A DNA stretch of 64,000 nucleotides from NCBI GenBank assembly GCA_910586995.1, contig CAJUKZ010000003.1, positions 186,001-250,000 of the forward strand, read 5' to 3'. Below, in pieces: positions 54,670 to 63,605 of this stretch (position 1 is the stretch's first letter; every line of letters starts with the position of its first letter). The DNA is from an uncultured Muribaculaceae bacterium. Its GTDB lineage: Bacteria; Bacteroidota; Bacteroidia; Bacteroidales; Muribaculaceae. A model generated the notes under the pieces. That model saw nothing but the letters and a program-made list of their open reading frames with translations, did no database searches and was not told where the DNA came from. The position numbers were made by a program, and so were the translations under genes.

Positions 54670-56232
54670 ATGGCCAACCACCACATACTCTGGGCCGACG
54701 ATGAGATCGACCTGCTCAAGCCACACATACTTTTCCTGAAATCAAAAGGCTATGATGTCACTACAGCCAACAACGGGCGCGACGCCATAGAACTTGCAGC
54801 CTCAGGCGACTTTGACCTCATAATACTCGACGAGAACATGCCGGGACTCACCGGATTGGAAACACTGTCGGAAATCAAGGTGACAATGCCACACATACCG
54901 GTGATAATGATCACTAAAAGCGAGGAAGAAGATCTGATGAATCAAGCCTTGGGCAACAAGATCGCCGACTATCTGATAAAGCCGGTCAATCCCAATCAGA
55001 TATTTCTTTCGCTAAAGAAACTGCTGCACAGCGGAAAGTTGGTCAACGAGCAGACTTCAAGCGACTACCGCAGGGCATTCGCTGAGATCAGCGGGCAGAT
55101 AGCCTCGGCCTCCTGCATCGAAGACTGGTATCAGTTATACTCCAAACTCACCTTTTGGGAAATGCAGCTTACGGCATCCGACACCGGAATGTCGGAGATG
55201 CTTCAGATGCAGAAGACAGAGGCAAACACGGAATTCGCCAAATTCGTGAAACGCAACTATGAGGACTGGGTAGGTGCTGATGTCCCTGATACCTCGGTAG
55301 AAGGCACTCCGCTGATGAGCCCGCTCATTATTCCCCGCAAGATATTTCCCTTGCTCGACAATGGCGAGAAAGTGTTTTTCATCGTTATCGATAACTTCCG
55401 TCTCGACCAGTGGCAGACAATCAGACCGATACTTGCCGAATATTTCAGTTACGAGGAAGACCTGTATTGCAGCATCCTGCCCACGGCCACGCAATATGCC
55501 CGCAACTCGATATTCTCAGGTCTCATGCCTCTGAAAATAGCAAAGATGTTTCCTGATCTGTGGGTCGACGAGGACGAAGCCGAAGGCAAGAATCTCAACG
55601 AAGCTCCGCTCATCGAGACTCTGTTCAGTCGCTACAGACGTAAATGCCGTTTCTCTTACAACAAGATCAACGACTCTGCCGCCGGAGAGAAACTGATAGC
55701 CGACTTCGCCAATCTGGAGTCCAACCAACTAAATGTCGTGGTCCTGAACTTCATCGACATGCTATCGCACGCAAGGACAGAATCAAAGATGATCCGCGAA
55801 CTTGCATCAAGCAATGCAGCATACAGATCCATCACCGAATCATGGTTCAGACATTCGTCAGCTCTCGAATTATTCAAGAAAATCGCCGAAAAAGGCTACA
55901 GGATCGTCCTGACCACTGACCACGGAACCATCATGGTAGATAAGCCGGTGAAAGTAGTTGGTGATAAGAACACAAACACGAACCTGCGCTATAAAGTAGG
56001 CAAAAGTCTAAGCTACAATCCTCGGCAAGTGTACGAAATACGCCGTCCCGACAAGTTCGGGCTTCCTTCGCCCAATGTGTCGTCGGCGTATATCTTCGCC
56101 TCCGGACACGATTTCTTCGCCTACCCCAACAATTACAACTACTACGTGCAGTACTACACAGACACATTCCAGCACGGAGGCATATCTATGGAAGAAATGC
56201 TCGTGCCTGTAATAACACTGAAATCAAAATAA
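54670..56232 (+). CDS. porX: PorX-type response regulator with PglZ domain
   Basis: This 520-residue regulator has a CheY-like receiver domain ('ILWADDEIDLLKPH', Asp10/Asp11; phosphate acceptor Asp54 in 'LIILDENMPG'; 'YLIKPVNPN'), a helical linker, and a PglZ/alkaline-phosphatase-like domain ('VFFIVIDNFRLDQW', 'PTATQYARNSIFSGLMP', 'VLTTDHGTIMVDKP'). This architecture is that of PorX, which controls type IX secretion genes in Porphyromonas gingivalis together with PorY and SigP, and whose PglZ domain cleaves nucleotide phosphodiesters. PorY and SigP are not in the window. It lies between the PorW/SprE-like gene and tsaE, six bases before the latter. Confidence 0.93.
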   Translation: MANHHILWADDEIDLLKPHILFLKSKGYDVTTANNGRDAIELAASGDFDLIILDENMPGLTGLETLSEIKVTMPHIPVIMITKSEEEDLMNQALGNKIADYLIKPVNPNQIFLSLKKLLHSGKLVNEQTSSDYRRAFAEISGQIASASCIEDWYQLYSKLTFWEMQLTASDTGMSEMLQMQKTEANTEFAKFVKRNYEDWVGADVPDTSVEGTPLMSPLIIPRKIFPLLDNGEKVFFIVIDNFRLDQWQTIRPILAEYFSYEEDLYCSILPTATQYARNSIFSGLMPLKIAKMFPDLWVDEDEAEGKNLNEAPLIETLFSRYRRKCRFSYNKINDSAAGEKLIADFANLESNQLNVVVLNFIDMLSHARTESKMIRELASSNAAYRSITESWFRHSSALELFKKIAEKGYRIVLTTDHGTIMVDKPVKVVGDKNTNTNLRYKVGKSLSYNPRQVYEIRRPDKFGLPSPNVSSAYIFASGHDFFAYPNNYNYYVQYYTDTFQHGGISMEEMLVPVITLKSK

Positions 56233-56238
56233 CACATC

Positions 56239-56673
56239 ATGCAGAAAACAATACATATCGAAAATGTAGCCGCTCTCGGCAACGCCGCAGAGGAATTCGC
56301 AGCCCTGATGGGCGACAACACTGTATTTGCATTCTTCGGCGAGATGGGTGCGGGAAAGACTACATTCATCAACGCCCTGTGCCGCACTCTCGGAGTGGAG
56401 GAAGATATCGCAAACTCTCCCTCATTCTCCATCATCAACGAATATCGTTCCGACACAACTGCAGAACTTATCTATCACTTCGATCTCTACCGTCTTGAGA
56501 ACATAGAAGAAGCTTTCGATATAGGTGTGGAGGACTATTTCGACAGCGGTGCGTTGTGTCTGCTCGAATGGCCTGAACGAATCGAGGATCTACTGCCTGA
56601 CGACACTGTAAGAATTGACATAAAACTGAACGACGACCTCTCCCGCGACCTGACCGTCACAATACCCGAATGA
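56239..56673 (+). CDS. tsaE: tRNA threonylcarbamoyladenosine biosynthesis protein TsaE
   Basis: This 144-residue ATPase helps TsaB and TsaD form t6A37 in tRNAs reading ANN codons. Walker A is '[12 protein letters not shown]' (Lys40), with '[10 protein letters not shown]' and 'YHFDLYRL' typical of the family, and '[14 protein letters not shown]' at the end. Length is normal. It overlaps birA by four bases. Confidence 0.95.
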   Translation: MQKTIHIENVAALGNAAEEFAALMGDNTVFAFFGEMGAGKTTFINALCRTLGVEEDIANSPSFSIINEYRSDTTAELIYHFDLYRLENIEEAFDIGVEDYFDSGALCLLEWPERIEDLLPDDTVRIDIKLNDDLSRDLTVTIPE

Positions 56674-57422
56674 CCACACCGCAGATAATCTGGCTTGATG
56701 AAGCCGGATCAACAAACTCCGTCATGCGGGAGATGACGGCTGATGGATCGTGCCATGCTGGATTGGTTATCGCAGCACACAGACAGACGGCCGGCCGCGG
56801 ACAGCGTGGCAACTCTTGGGAGTCAGAACCAGAAAAGAATCTGACTTTCTCCATGTTGCTGTGTCCGCAGGCACTACACGCAAGAGACCAATTCACCCTA
56901 TCGGAATGCGTTGCCCTCGGCGTAGCTGAGGCAATTGAAAGCCTGATGCCGGAAAATGCACCCGAAATAGCGGTCAAATGGCCTAACGACATATATGCAG
57001 GAGACCGCAAGATCTGCGGCATACTGATCGAGAACAGTCTGTCGGGATGTATGATCGGGAAAAGCATCGCCGGAATTGGTATCAATGTCAATCAGGAAGT
57101 ATTCAGGTCCGACGCCCCAAACCCAATAAGCATAATACACCTCACCGGCAACAGTACTTCTACAAAACGTCTGCTTGAAGATGTATGCACGCGCATTCTC
57201 GTACGTTGCGCCGCATTAGACGCAGGAGAAAACGCACGCATACACTCCGACTATCTGGCAAGACTATGGAGACGACAAGGCGAGCATACATACAGAGAAC
57301 CCGGAGGCAAGATTTTCCTCGCCTCGATAGCCTCGATAGCTCCAACAGGCCATATCACACTTCGCAATACGGACGGAATGCACGTCACATACGCATTCAA
57401 GGAAGTTGAGGCCGTGTTGTAA
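56670..57422 (+). CDS. birA: Biotin--[acetyl-CoA-carboxylase] ligase
   Basis: This 250-residue enzyme attaches biotin to carboxylase subunits. '[19 protein letters not shown]' is the biotin/ATP loop and '[18 protein letters not shown]' the second conserved region; 'GIGINVNQ' is also typical. There is no N-terminal DNA-binding helix-turn-helix, so it is the mono-functional type without repressor activity. It overlaps tsaE (ATGA). The convergent lipoprotein gene ends six bases after its stop. Confidence 0.94.
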   Translation: MTTPQIIWLDEAGSTNSVMREMTADGSCHAGLVIAAHRQTAGRGQRGNSWESEPEKNLTFSMLLCPQALHARDQFTLSECVALGVAEAIESLMPENAPEIAVKWPNDIYAGDRKICGILIENSLSGCMIGKSIAGIGINVNQEVFRSDAPNPISIIHLTGNSTSTKRLLEDVCTRILVRCAALDAGENARIHSDYLARLWRRQGEHTYREPGGKIFLASIASIAPTGHITLRNTDGMHVTYAFKEVEAVL

Positions 57423-57428
57423 GATCTT

Positions 57429-58277
57429 CTAAGGTAGCAGAGCCGACACCGCCGGATATAACAGGTCGCTTATTCCGGCGTAAGGAATCACACACCCTGG
57501 CATACCTTCCGAATATGGAGCGATCTCATATTGCTGATACAGGAAATGCAGTCCGTCGGCCATGAAATACGGTTGTGTTGCAGGCAGAGGAATCGAATCA
57601 GCATCGACCAAAAGCATATCCTGAATGCTCTCACCTTTTTCGCGCGTGTTGAAGAACTGCGTTTTAAGCCCTTCGCTCACTATCTCGCGCAGTTTTTCCT
57701 CACTTCCAGGCACGAAAATATTCCATCCGAGCGAAGTTCCTGTAGCTGCGTCAAACGTGCAGTTCACTCCGGTAGTGCCTCCATGAGCACCTCCAAGGTA
57801 GACATAGACTGTAGAGGAGAAAGTAACCAGCTTGGGGGTGCTGTATATCATCTTTATGGAGGATTCATATTCAAGCGAGGAACGCACAGCGAATAGACTG
57901 TCGAGTTCGACAAGCTGTCCGCGTGCCGATGCCAGAAGGCTATCGCCATAGTCATTCACCAACTGCTGCCCACTTTCATTTCCAGAGGTAAGATCAAACT
58001 TCCGGTCATATCCTGAGAACGCATCGCGATACATCAGACCGGCTATCCACTGCCTTACCGAATCAGTCAATGGCTGAGGACCAGCTTCGGGATATTCCAC
58101 CGATATTTTACATGTCGCTGAACTTGAGTCCACGCACACACTGTCGGAATAAATTACATTTTTCAGAATCAAAGAAGAGTCAGAAGCAGCATTTCCGGTC
58201 CTATTGCTGCAACCGCATTGCGTGGAAATAGCGAGGCACGATGCCAATATACCTGATAGATAAACCAAACGTTTCAT
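57429..58277 (-). CDS. RsiV-like DUF4163/DUF3298 lipoprotein
   Basis: This 282-residue protein starts MKRLVYLSGILASCLAISTQ, with lipobox-like 'LASC' (Cys14), though Cys21 or Cys23 could be the site. Residues of about 50-165 form a DUF4163-like domain ('CKISVEYPEAGPQPLTDSV') and the rest is DUF3298, with 'VYLGGAHGGTTGVNCTFDAA', a conserved region of the RsiV/PdaC group. In Gram-positives RsiV binds lysozyme; whether that holds here is not known. A start at 58337 was rejected because it precedes the signal and overlaps the preceding gene's terminator. Confidence 0.8.
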   Translation of the reverse strand: MKRLVYLSGILASCLAISTQCGCSNRTGNAASDSSLILKNVIYSDSVCVDSSSATCKISVEYPEAGPQPLTDSVRQWIAGLMYRDAFSGYDRKFDLTSGNESGQQLVNDYGDSLLASARGQLVELDSLFAVRSSLEYESSIKMIYSTPKLVTFSSTVYVYLGGAHGGTTGVNCTFDAATGTSLGWNIFVPGSEEKLREIVSEGLKTQFFNTREKGESIQDMLLVDADSIPLPATQPYFMADGLHFLYQQYEIAPYSEGMPGCVIPYAGISDLLYPAVSALLP

Positions 58278-58301
58278 ATAAATTCTCAATATGTAAAATT
58301 C

Positions 58302-58349
58302 AAAAAGCTGCGGCTTCGGCTGTGAATCTTCACGCACCAGAGCCGCAGC
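58302..58349 (-). terminator. Terminator of the SIMPL gene
   Basis: GCTGCGGCT (58307-58315) pairs perfectly with AGCCGCAGC (58341-58349); five T follow on the minus strand. Confidence 0.8.
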
Positions 58350-58371
58350 ATTATAGTCTTTTCTTAAAGAA

Positions 58372-59076
58372 TCAGTCTTCGAGATAATATGTTATGGATG
58401 TGACAACCCGCACATTTTTGATATAAGGAGTATATGAATCCCTGTCGTCGATGGAGAACTGTCCCTGCGAGGCTGTCTTTATCTTACCGAGATCGCTGCC
58501 TGAGTCATCGGCAAATTTCTTTGCGGCCTCACGGGCATTGGCAGTCGCCTTGGCGATCATTTCAGGCTTTATGTCGTTAAGTCCTGTGTATTCATACAAT
58601 GTCTGATACTGGTAATCGTTTGCAAGTGCCACACCCTGCTTGAGCAATTCCGCCTGACGCTTCATCAGAGCATTCACCTTGTCCACCTGAGAGGATGTGA
58701 CAGTGATTACTTCCGTCACCAGATAGCGGTATGGCATATTGCCGCTGTTGTATGTCTGTGCGTCTTTATCGAACACCTGCGGCTCATTGACAGAAATTTC
58801 AGATTCCGAGATACCATTATCTTTTAAAAATTTAAGCACGACCGAGTTGTTGGCATTAATCTGATCATACAGCTGCGTAAGATTATTACCCATTGTCTTT
58901 ACTACCAAAGGCCATGTGACCTTATTGGCCATCACCTCCTTCTCAGCAAGACCGCGGACTGTGACTTGTCTGTCGCGGTAGGCAAGATGATTTATACCTG
59001 TATATATGAACCATCCGAGACACGTGATACCAAGTGCGATAAGCAGTGCCGGAAGCAGTTTGTTTGATTTTTCCAT
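58372..59076 (-). CDS. SIMPL (DUF541) domain protein
   Basis: This 234-residue protein has a single hydrophobic anchor (about 8-27, 'LLPALLIALGITCLGWFIYT') and then a SIMPL/DUF541 domain: 'VTVRGLAEKEVMANKVTW', 'LKFLKDNGISESEISV', 'ANAREAAKKFADDSGSDLG' and the end 'VVTSITYYLED'. Members are exported or periplasmic proteins thought to stabilise envelope or stress-related complexes; no enzymatic role is known. It lies between two terminator-like hairpins, so it appears monocistronic. Confidence 0.88.
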   Translation of the reverse strand: MEKSNKLLPALLIALGITCLGWFIYTGINHLAYRDRQVTVRGLAEKEVMANKVTWPLVVKTMGNNLTQLYDQINANNSVVLKFLKDNGISESEISVNEPQVFDKDAQTYNSGNMPYRYLVTEVITVTSSQVDKVNALMKRQAELLKQGVALANDYQYQTLYEYTGLNDIKPEMIAKATANAREAAKKFADDSGSDLGKIKTASQGQFSIDDRDSYTPYIKNVRVVTSITYYLED

Positions 59077-59117
59077 AGTTGAATTAATTTAGCGGCTTTG
59101 TCTTAGTAATAAGTATA

Positions 59118-59155
59118 GAAATCATTGGATGCACGATATGGCATCCAATGATTTC
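59118..59155 (-). terminator. Perfect 15-bp hairpin after the kor operon
   Basis: GAAATCATTGGATGC (59118-59132) pairs perfectly with GCATCCAATGATTTC (59141-59155), with an eight-base loop. No T run follows, but position after korC fits a 3' end. It could also be read on the plus strand. Confidence 0.55.
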
Positions 59156-59197
59156 TCAACAAAATATCAAAGTCTATTGTTCGTATTTTCCCGATGA

Positions 59198-59734
59198 TCA
59201 ATCGGCCAATGCCATACCTTTCTCTATGGCCTGCTGATTGAGGGGAATCAGGTGATGATGTCTTTCGGGAAGTGTCTTCTTCAGACCTTTGACCAAAGCA
59301 TCCAGGGGAACAACAGGACGTATCTTCAGAAGCGCTCCAAGCAGCACCATATTGTAGGTCTTGCTGTTGCCCATCTCAAGCACCGCATCCATAGCGTTTA
59401 TCTTATGCACATTGATATCGGTGCGCTGCGGAGGACGATGGATTCCGTAAGGATCGTAGATGAGTGTTCCACCGGGTTTTACCTTCGACTCGAATTTATC
59501 AAGGCTCTGCTGATTCAGCACCACTGCCGTATCGTATCTGTCGAGCACGGGTGATGAGATCTTGTCATCGCTCACTATCACGGTGACATTGGCTGTGCCT
59601 CCGCGCTGCTCGGGGCCGTAGGCCGGCATCCAGGTTGTCTCCATATCATTCATCAATGCGGCATAGGCAAGAATCTTACCCATAGAAAGCACTCCCTGGC
59701 CGCCGAAACCGGCTATAATGATTTCTTCTTTCAT
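59198..59734 (-). CDS. korC: 2-oxoacid:ferredoxin oxidoreductase, gamma subunit
   Basis: This 178-residue subunit is part of the complex that turns a 2-oxoacid (2-oxoglutarate or branched-chain) and CoA into acyl-CoA, CO2 and reduced ferredoxin. It starts 'EEIIIAGFGGQGVLSMGKIL' and contains 'WMPAYGPEQRGGTANVTV', the signatures of the gamma domain. It is the last gene of the four-gene operon (D, A, B, C), 22 bases after korB. Substrate specificity cannot be told; homologues are variously annotated as Kor or Vor. Confidence 0.92.
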   Translation of the reverse strand: MKEEIIIAGFGGQGVLSMGKILAYAALMNDMETTWMPAYGPEQRGGTANVTVIVSDDKISSPVLDRYDTAVVLNQQSLDKFESKVKPGGTLIYDPYGIHRPPQRTDINVHKINAMDAVLEMGNSKTYNMVLLGALLKIRPVVPLDALVKGLKKTLPERHHHLIPLNQQAIEKGMALAD

Positions 59735-59756
59735 ATGTATGCGAATACGAGGATGA

Positions 59757-60518
59757 TTAATTGTTCTTCAAGTCTCCGAGAGGATAGTGTTCAAACATAT
59801 TCTCCTCCATCCACTTGTTTGATTTCTCAGGTGTCAGCTTCCAACCTGACGAGCAAGTGCCCACAACCTCGACGATGGATGCTCCTTTTCCTTCCATCGA
59901 ATTGAGGAAAGCTTTCTTGATCGCAGCCTTGGTCTTGCGCACGGCTGCGGCAGTATGCACAGCCTGACGTGTGACATAGCATGTGCCGTCGAGCTGGGCG
60001 AGAAGATTGGATATCTTCAGCGGATAACCGTTGAGATCCACGCGCCTGCCATAAGGAGTGGTGGCTGTCTTCTGTCCTTCGAGAGTGGTGGGAGCCATCT
60101 GTCCTCCGGTCATGCCATAGATTGCATTATTGATAAATATGATGGTTATGTTCTCACCACGGTTGGCAGCATGTATAGTCTCCGCTGTACCTATGGCAGC
60201 CAAGTCTCCGTCGCCTTGATAGGTGAACACGAGATTTTCAGGATTGAGGCGTTTCACTGCTGTTGCTACAGCGGGCGCACGACCGTGGGCTGCCTCGATC
60301 CAGTCTATATCTATATAGTTATAGGCAAATACAGCACATCCTACAGGAGCAACGCCCACAGCCTTGTCGTCGAGTCCCATCTCATCGAGCAGTTCTGCAA
60401 CAATCTTGTGCACCACTCCATGAGAGCAACCCGGACAATAATGCATGTTCGCATCCAGAAGCAGACGGGGGCGGGAATATACCTTTGTCCCGGCCTTTAT
60501 TATTTCTTCTCTTGTCAT
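59757..60518 (-). CDS. korB: 2-oxoacid:ferredoxin oxidoreductase, beta (TPP-binding) subunit
   Basis: This 253-residue subunit binds thiamine diphosphate and a 4Fe-4S cluster. 'MHYCPGCSHG' (Cys28, Cys31) and the TPP motif 'GDGDLAAIGTAETIHAANRG' with 'IFINNAIYGMTGGQMAPTT' are intact. It lies 11 bases after korA and 22 before korC. Confidence 0.94.
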   Translation of the reverse strand: MTREEIIKAGTKVYSRPRLLLDANMHYCPGCSHGVVHKIVAELLDEMGLDDKAVGVAPVGCAVFAYNYIDIDWIEAAHGRAPAVATAVKRLNPENLVFTYQGDGDLAAIGTAETIHAANRGENITIIFINNAIYGMTGGQMAPTTLEGQKTATTPYGRRVDLNGYPLKISNLLAQLDGTCYVTRQAVHTAAAVRKTKAAIKKAFLNSMEGKGASIVEVVGTCSSGWKLTPEKSNKWMEENMFEHYPLGDLKNN

Positions 60519-60529
60519 TTCATTAACTG

Positions 60530-61618
60530 TTAAGCGTTTTCGATAAGTTCGCGGTTGAGCGCGTCAAGAATCTCAGTGGGACTGGGAACAATTCCGCCCA
60601 TACGTCCGAAATGAGCCACAGGCACACGTCCCTCATTGGCAAGACGAACATCCTGGATCATCTGTCCGGCGTTAAGCTCCACTACCAGAATACCTTTCAC
60701 CTTATGCGATAATCTCTCGATCTCCTTAGTCGGGAACGGCCACAATGTAATGGGGCGTAGCAAGCCTACCTTTATGCCCTGCTCGCGTGCATCCTCTATA
60801 GCCTTGAGAGCTATTCGGGCCACGGTTCCGAATGCAATGATCAGATAGTCGGCATCTTCCGTACCGATCTCCTCAAATCTCACTTCATTCTCCTCAATGG
60901 TACGATATGTCTGTTGGAAGCGCTCGTTGTTCTTCTCCATAAGCACAGGGTCCATCTCAAGCGATGTGACCACATTGCGCTCCTTGCGTCCATGCTTTCC
61001 GGTAGTAGCCCACGGACACTGGCGGCGAACTTCTTCCTCGGTCCGGCGCGGACGCGCGGGAGGCAGAACAACCTTCTCCATCATCTGTCCTACGATACCA
61101 TCGGCAAGTATCATGGCAGGAGTACGGTATTTGAAAGCCAGATCAAAGCCCAGGCCTACGAAATCGGCCATCTCCTGCACGGTGGATGGAGCAAGAACGA
61201 TCAGGTGATAATCGCCGTGGCCACCACCTTTAGTAGCCTGGAAATAGTCGGCCTGCGAAGGCTGTATGGTTCCAAGGCCCGGACCTCCGCGCATACAGTT
61301 GAGGATAAGCGCCGGCAATTCTGCTGCGGCGATATAGGATATACCCTCCTGCTTGAGGCTTATGCCGGGGCTTGAGGATGATGTCATGACGGCCTTGCCT
61401 GCGGCAGCGCCACCATAGACCATATTTATAGCTGCGACCTCGCTTTCAGCCTGAAGCACAACCATGCCGGTTGTCTCCCAAGGCATAAGCAATTCAAGGG
61501 TCTCCAGCACTTCAGACTGGGGGGTGATGGGATATCCGAAATATCCATCGCAACCATAGCGGATAGCCGCATGCGCGATGGCTTCGTTGCCCTTCATAAG
61601 TTTCACTTCTTCGCTCAT
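60530..61618 (-). CDS. korA: 2-oxoacid:ferredoxin oxidoreductase, alpha subunit
   Basis: This 362-residue subunit has the pyruvate:ferredoxin-type alpha domains: 'RYGCDGYFGYPITPQSEVLE', 'MTSSSSPGISLKQEGISYIA' and 'GLGTIQPSQADYFQATKGG', ending in the transketolase-C-like part 'RPITLWPFPTKEIERL'. It belongs to the KorA/VorB group. It is preceded by a 98-base spacer after korD that holds a small hairpin (around 61681-61698). Confidence 0.93.
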   Translation of the reverse strand: MSEEVKLMKGNEAIAHAAIRYGCDGYFGYPITPQSEVLETLELLMPWETTGMVVLQAESEVAAINMVYGGAAAGKAVMTSSSSPGISLKQEGISYIAAAELPALILNCMRGGPGLGTIQPSQADYFQATKGGGHGDYHLIVLAPSTVQEMADFVGLGFDLAFKYRTPAMILADGIVGQMMEKVVLPPARPRRTEEEVRRQCPWATTGKHGRKERNVVTSLEMDPVLMEKNNERFQQTYRTIEENEVRFEEIGTEDADYLIIAFGTVARIALKAIEDAREQGIKVGLLRPITLWPFPTKEIERLSHKVKGILVVELNAGQMIQDVRLANEGRVPVAHFGRMGGIVPSPTEILDALNRELIENA

Positions 61619-61716
61619 AGTCGGAAAAACTTTGGAGTGTTTGGGGATTTGTAGGAGATAGGAGATAAGAATTCACTCGGCGGCACAAGTGCCGGCCTTT
61701 CAAAAAATGCACACGT

Positions 61717-61947
61717 CTACTTCAATACCACACGGTATACCTCGATGCATCCGTCGGGACAGACAGTGGCACATGCGGCACATCCTATGCAGGCATCGGC
61801 ATTGGCCATATAGGCAAAGTGATATCCTCGGTTATTCACCTCTTTAGGCTGGAGGTTAAGAACGTCTGTGGGACATGCCACCACGCAAAGGTCACATCCT
61901 TTGCAGCGTTCTTCGTCTACGGTGACGGCGCCTTGTACTTTTGCCAT
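61717..61947 (-). CDS. korD: 2-oxoacid:ferredoxin oxidoreductase, ferredoxin-like delta subunit
   Basis: This 76-residue protein is a two-cluster 4Fe-4S ferredoxin with 'CKGCDLCVVACP' (Cys15, 18, 21, 25) and 'CIGCAACATVCP' (Cys53, 56, 59, 63). It should pass electrons from the oxidoreductase to free ferredoxin. It heads the operon, with a promoter box 50 bases upstream. Confidence 0.93.
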   Translation of the reverse strand: MAKVQGAVTVDEERCKGCDLCVVACPTDVLNLQPKEVNNRGYHFAYMANADACIGCAACATVCPDGCIEVYRVVLK

Positions 61948-61996
61948 GGTAAATACGGTTGGTTTTTACGGGTTGCTGATTATATTTTTTATAATT

Positions 61997-62005
61997 GCAA
62001 AAATA
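61997..62005 (-). promoter_or_regulatory. Promoter -7 box of the kor operon
   Basis: The minus strand reads TATTTTTGC, a full match to TAnnTTTGC, 50 bases before the korD ATG. No clear -33 box. Confidence 0.5.
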
Positions 62006-62173
62006 AGCAAATTTTTCACATCTACGCTATTTTAACACAACGTTAACCATTGTCGGGGACAAAATTTATCCATATAACGCCTCCACATCAAAAGCAAAAG
62101 GTGCAAAATAGTCGTTTTTTTTAATCAAATATCACACGAGGATACAAATATCCGATGTTTTAAACTCGCCGGA

Positions 62174-62207
62174 CTTGGAATCTACAAACATTTTTCACTA
62201 ATTTTGT
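62174..62207 (+). promoter_or_regulatory. Promoter of the LytTR regulator gene
   Basis: CTTG (62174-62177), 21 bases, then TAATTTTGT (62199-62207). Leader of about 47 bases before the ATG at 62261. Confidence 0.6.
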
Positions 62208-62260
62208 AGCGAAAACACAATCCGCAAAATCACCTTCATAAAATCCACACACAGATCCTT

Positions 62261-63052
62261 ATGAAAGACGCAACAGACAAAGATCTCTATCAGGTAGCCG
62301 TGATAGACGACAACCCCGGAGCTATAGACGTGCTCCGCGATCGCCTGTCGGTCTATCCGGACTTCCAGGTAAGTGTCTGCGCCACTAATGCCACCGACGG
62401 ACTGCGGCGTATGGCCGAGCAGCCCCCACATATATTATTTCTTGACTTTGACCTTCCCGATACCGACGGATTCGATGTCATAAGGCAAATCCGGTCAAAT
62501 CCGGCACTGGAACGCACATATATAATAATGTATACGGCGTACTATGACCGTTGCAGCAAACGCGGAAACGTATTTGTGGAAGGCGAACAGGACTATCTTC
62601 TCAAACCGATAGATCCTAAGGAACTCGACATAACCATACAGAGGTTTATGTTTGAACGCAGAAATCGCACTACAACCGGAACGATACATCCGATGCATCT
62701 GCCGGCCGACGATAACTCACTGATGGTGGTAATGACTTCCACAACCGCCGAAATGCGGTTAATCCGCCTCAGCGACATAGGATATTTCCGCCATAACTCG
62801 CGCCGAAAGACTTGGGAAGTAGCTTTGGCCGACAATACTGTGATACAGCTGAAAAAGAGCACAAGCGCCTCCGACATACTGAAATATTCGCCAAAATTCA
62901 TTCAGACTCACCAGAGCTATATCGTAAACATCGACTACGTGATGCTCATCGGACGGCAGAGAATAAGTCTGTATCCGCCGTTTCAGGACGACGAAGCACT
63001 CGTGGGACGTACTTACCTCAAGAATCTGCAAAGCCGTTTCCTGAATCTATAA
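62261..63052 (+). CDS. LytTR-family response regulator
   Basis: This 263-residue regulator has a receiver domain ('VAVIDDNPGAIDVLRDRL', phosphate acceptor Asp62 in 'LFLDFDLPDTDGFD', 'YLLKPIDPKELD') and a C-terminal LytTR DNA-binding domain (about 150-262, 'MRLIRLSDIGYFRHNSRRKT', 'FIQTHQSYIVNIDYVMLIG'). It should bind short direct repeats upstream of its target genes when phosphorylated. No kinase is adjacent; the LytS-type kinase at 43.1 kb is the only candidate partner in this window. A transcript for rpsU starts downstream from its own promoter. Confidence 0.92.
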   Translation: MKDATDKDLYQVAVIDDNPGAIDVLRDRLSVYPDFQVSVCATNATDGLRRMAEQPPHILFLDFDLPDTDGFDVIRQIRSNPALERTYIIMYTAYYDRCSKRGNVFVEGEQDYLLKPIDPKELDITIQRFMFERRNRTTTGTIHPMHLPADDNSLMVVMTSTTAEMRLIRLSDIGYFRHNSRRKTWEVALADNTVIQLKKSTSASDILKYSPKFIQTHQSYIVNIDYVMLIGRQRISLYPPFQDDEALVGRTYLKNLQSRFLNL

Positions 63053-63127
63053 CCAGTCCCGCACAGTACAGCCTTGTATAATTCGGCGAATAATCAAAAA
63101 ATCAGACACATTACACGGCAAAAAAGT

Positions 63128-63159
63128 TTTGCCGATTGAAAAAGTATTTGTAAATTTGC
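63128..63159 (+). promoter_or_regulatory. Promoter of rpsU
   Basis: TTTG (63128-63131), 19 bases, then TAAATTTGC (63151-63159), a full consensus match. Transcription would start about 45 bases before the ATG at 63211. Confidence 0.8.
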
Positions 63160-63210
63160 CCCGCGAAAGCAAAATCAAGGAAAGAACAACAAAAACATAA
63201 CACCAAAAAC

Positions 63211-63402
63211 ATGATCATCGTACAAGTAAAAGAAGGCGAAAACATCGAAAGAGCTCTCAAAAAGTTCAAAAGAAAATTTGAAAAGACAGGCGTTGTAAAG
63301 CAGCTCCGCAGCCGTCAGGCTTTCCAGAAGCCCTCCGTCACCAACCGCAAGAAGATGATGAAGGCTGTCTACGTGCAGAAGCTCCGCAGCGTAGAGGAAT
63401 AA
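63211..63402 (+). CDS. rpsU: Ribosomal protein bS21
   Basis: This 63-residue small-subunit protein starts 'MIIVQVKEGENIERALKKFK' and ends with a basic stretch, the usual bS21 pattern of Bacteroidota. It takes part in initiation; in this phylum it has been linked to the hidden anti-Shine-Dalgarno of the 16S rRNA. Its own strong promoter and terminator make it a single-gene unit ahead of the recombinase gene. Confidence 0.97.
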   Translation: MIIVQVKEGENIERALKKFKRKFEKTGVVKQLRSRQAFQKPSVTNRKKMMKAVYVQKLRSVEE

Positions 63403-63450
63403 GACCGCCTCTTTCAGCCTAAGCCTTTATTTATTTGACAAGGCATAAAT

Positions 63451-63489
63451 TTTTCCGGTCGGCGCTTATATACAACGCCGATCGGAAAA
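63451..63489 (+). terminator. Terminator of rpsU
   Basis: TTTTCCGGTCGGCG (63451-63464) pairs with CGCCGATCGGAAAA (63476-63489), 14 base pairs with a single G-T wobble. Only a weak T-rich tract follows. Confidence 0.75.
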
Positions 63490-63605
63490 TTGTTGTGTAT
63501 ATACGTTTTTAATTTGTTTTTGTTGTTTTAATTTCTTAAATTCGTAGCCACAGGCCAACACCGCACAGGATCGTGCGGCTACAACATTGGCAGTGTCTTG
63601 AATTT

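Larger units (their letters stand above)
61948..62260. other. Divergent intergenic region between korD and the LytTR regulator
   Basis: It is AT-rich and holds a minus-strand -7 box for korD and a plus-strand promoter for the regulator. No gene was seen. Control of both genes may meet here. Confidence 0.5.
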
